Shown here one piece after another: positions 6,568 through 6,903 of a stretch of 6,903 nt of DNA. A model generated the notes under the pieces. The model saw only the letters and a list, made by a program, of their open reading frames with translations, ran no database searches and was not told where the DNA came from. The stretch comes from Elusimicrobiota bacterium (GTDB taxonomy: Bacteria; Elusimicrobiota; Elusimicrobia; UBA1565; JACRDR01): contig JACRDR010000053.1 of NCBI GenBank assembly GCA_016212845.1, positions 1-6,903 on the forward strand, written 5' to 3'. Numbering within the stretch: the stretch's first letter is position 1; each line of letters starts with the position of its first letter. Position numbers and translations under genes: made by a program.

Positions 6568-6575
6568 AGGATAGC
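6568..6575 (-). promoter_or_regulatory. Putative -10 element (GCTATCCT) for the CcdA-like gene
   Basis: On the minus strand GCTATCCT ends six bases before the ATG at 6561; its TATCCT matches TATAAT at four of six positions and fits TAnnnT. No Shine-Dalgarno sequence lies between it and the ATG, so the mRNA is probably leaderless. The identical octamer stands at the same distance before the divergent gene (6677-6684). Confidence 0.5.
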
Positions 6576-6617
6576 CGCGGCGGCTCCCCGGCGCCTGAGC
6601 CGATGAGCCCTCCCGGC

Positions 6618-6667
6618 GGTCCTTTGGGCCTACGAAAATCCGGGTCTAGAGGTCCTTTCCGGGGACC
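6618..6667. repeat. Short repeats in the 129-base divergent intergenic region
   Basis: GGTCCTTT occurs twice in the same orientation (6618-6625 and 6651-6658), 33 bases start to start. The second copy also forms a 5-bp inverted repeat with GGACC (6663-6667). They lie between the divergent promoters of the CcdA-like gene and the gene at 6691 and could be regulator sites, but eight-base repeats are not strong evidence. I see no open reading frame or RNA gene in this gap. Confidence 0.3.
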
Positions 6668-6676
6668 GGGCTCCTC

Positions 6677-6684
6677 GCTATCCT
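6677..6684 (+). promoter_or_regulatory. Putative -10 element (GCTATCCT) for the gene at 6691
   Basis: GCTATCCT ends exactly six bases before the ATG at 6691, with TTCCTT between and no Shine-Dalgarno sequence. The octamer and the six-base spacing are identical to those before the divergent CcdA-like gene, suggesting both are leaderless and use the same promoter type. Confidence 0.5.
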
Positions 6685-6690
6685 TTCCTT

Positions 6691-6903
6691 ATGGTTCCCG
6701 GCCTGGCGCTCCTCTTCGCGGCGCTCCCCGCGTTCGCCCAGGTCGCCCAGGTCCCCGCCGTCGTCCCGCCGTTCGTCCCGAACATGCTCTCGGCGGTCTC
6801 GGTCTCGCTGCAGGCCCAGCCCTTCTACGGCTCGATGCTGCTCAACGCGGTCGACTATCATCTCAACCGCACCGCCTATCTGCCCGACCCGAAGCTCGCC
6901 GCG
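6691..6903 (+). CDS. Secreted protein of unknown function (3'-truncated by window edge)
   Basis: Seventy-one codons from ATG with no stop before the window ends. Residues 1-16 are a signal peptide (VPGLALLFAALPAFA, cleavage before Gln17), lacking any basic residue before the hydrophobic core. The mature part starts QVAQVPAVVPPFVP, a Pro/Val linker, then a more ordinary stretch with QPFYGSMLLNAVDYHLNRTAY (about 44-64). I do not recognise a family from this fragment. The PAFA-Q junction and the Pro/Val-rich mature start closely resemble the start of the divergent CcdA-like protein, which suggests a common export style. The start is supported by GCTATCCT six bases upstream and by the clean signal peptide. 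An opposite-strand open frame over the same bases is Arg/Glu-rich and looks like a shadow. Confidence 0.75.
   Translation, partial: MVPGLALLFAALPAFAQVAQVPAVVPPFVPNMLSAVSVSLQAQPFYGSMLLNAVDYHLNRTAYLPDPKLAA
6736..6753 (+). repeat. Tandem 9-bp duplication at the mature N-terminus
   Basis: GCCCAGGTC is repeated twice in direct succession and encodes Ala-Gln-Val twice, spanning the predicted signal-peptide cleavage site of the secreted protein. In frame, it duplicates the AQ junction itself. Confidence 0.6.

Overview
This is a high-GC bacterial window, densely packed, with six genes on both strands and almost no non-coding DNA: 38 bases at 3400-3437 and 129 bases at 6562-6690. There are no RNA genes, insertion sequences or CRISPR arrays. 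The host is not named by anything in the sequence. Exported proteins with signal peptides and a CcdA-type membrane protein suggest a Gram-negative-type envelope. The Ala/Pro/Val-rich secreted N-termini starting after a PAFA-Q junction, together with apparent leaderless promoters, remind me of Elusimicrobiota-like genomes, but that is a low-confidence impression.

Layout. (1) Positions 1-2134, plus strand: the 3' part of oleC followed by oleD, overlapping by GTGA. These are two enzymes of the head-to-head long-chain olefin pathway (OleA condensation, OleD reduction, OleC beta-lactone formation, OleB decarboxylation). oleA and oleB would be expected upstream, outside the window. (2) Positions 2131-3399, minus strand: an exported PQQ-dependent sorbosone/glucose dehydrogenase-type beta-propeller. 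It converges on oleD, and the two stop codons share one CTAG. (3) Positions 3438-5185, plus strand: an Nramp-superfamily transporter with a non-canonical metal site, then a 158-residue uncharacterised protein coupled to it by a TAATG overlap. (4) Positions 5182-6561, minus strand: a CcdA/DsbD-type thiol-disulfide membrane protein with an unusual exported extension of about 190 residues. It converges on the small protein, again with the two stops sharing CTAG. (5) Position 6691 to the end, plus strand: the start of another secreted protein, divergent from the CcdA gene.

The most distinctive signals are regulatory and architectural. Three of the four visible transcription-unit starts (3438, 6561, 6691) have a TAnnnT hexamer exactly six bases before the start codon and no Shine-Dalgarno sequence, which is the geometry of leaderless mRNAs; the internal operon gene oleD has a good ribosome binding site instead. 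The 38-base divergent gap at 3400-3437 is mostly a perfect 10-bp inverted repeat whose arms each carry TAGAAT, pointing outward, so the two promoters look back to back and mutually exclusive. Both convergent gene pairs end in shared CTAG stops. I see no evidence of a new multi-gene defence or mobile system. The unrelated functions (olefin synthesis, sugar oxidation, metal transport, thiol redox) look like ordinary chromosomal neighbours.
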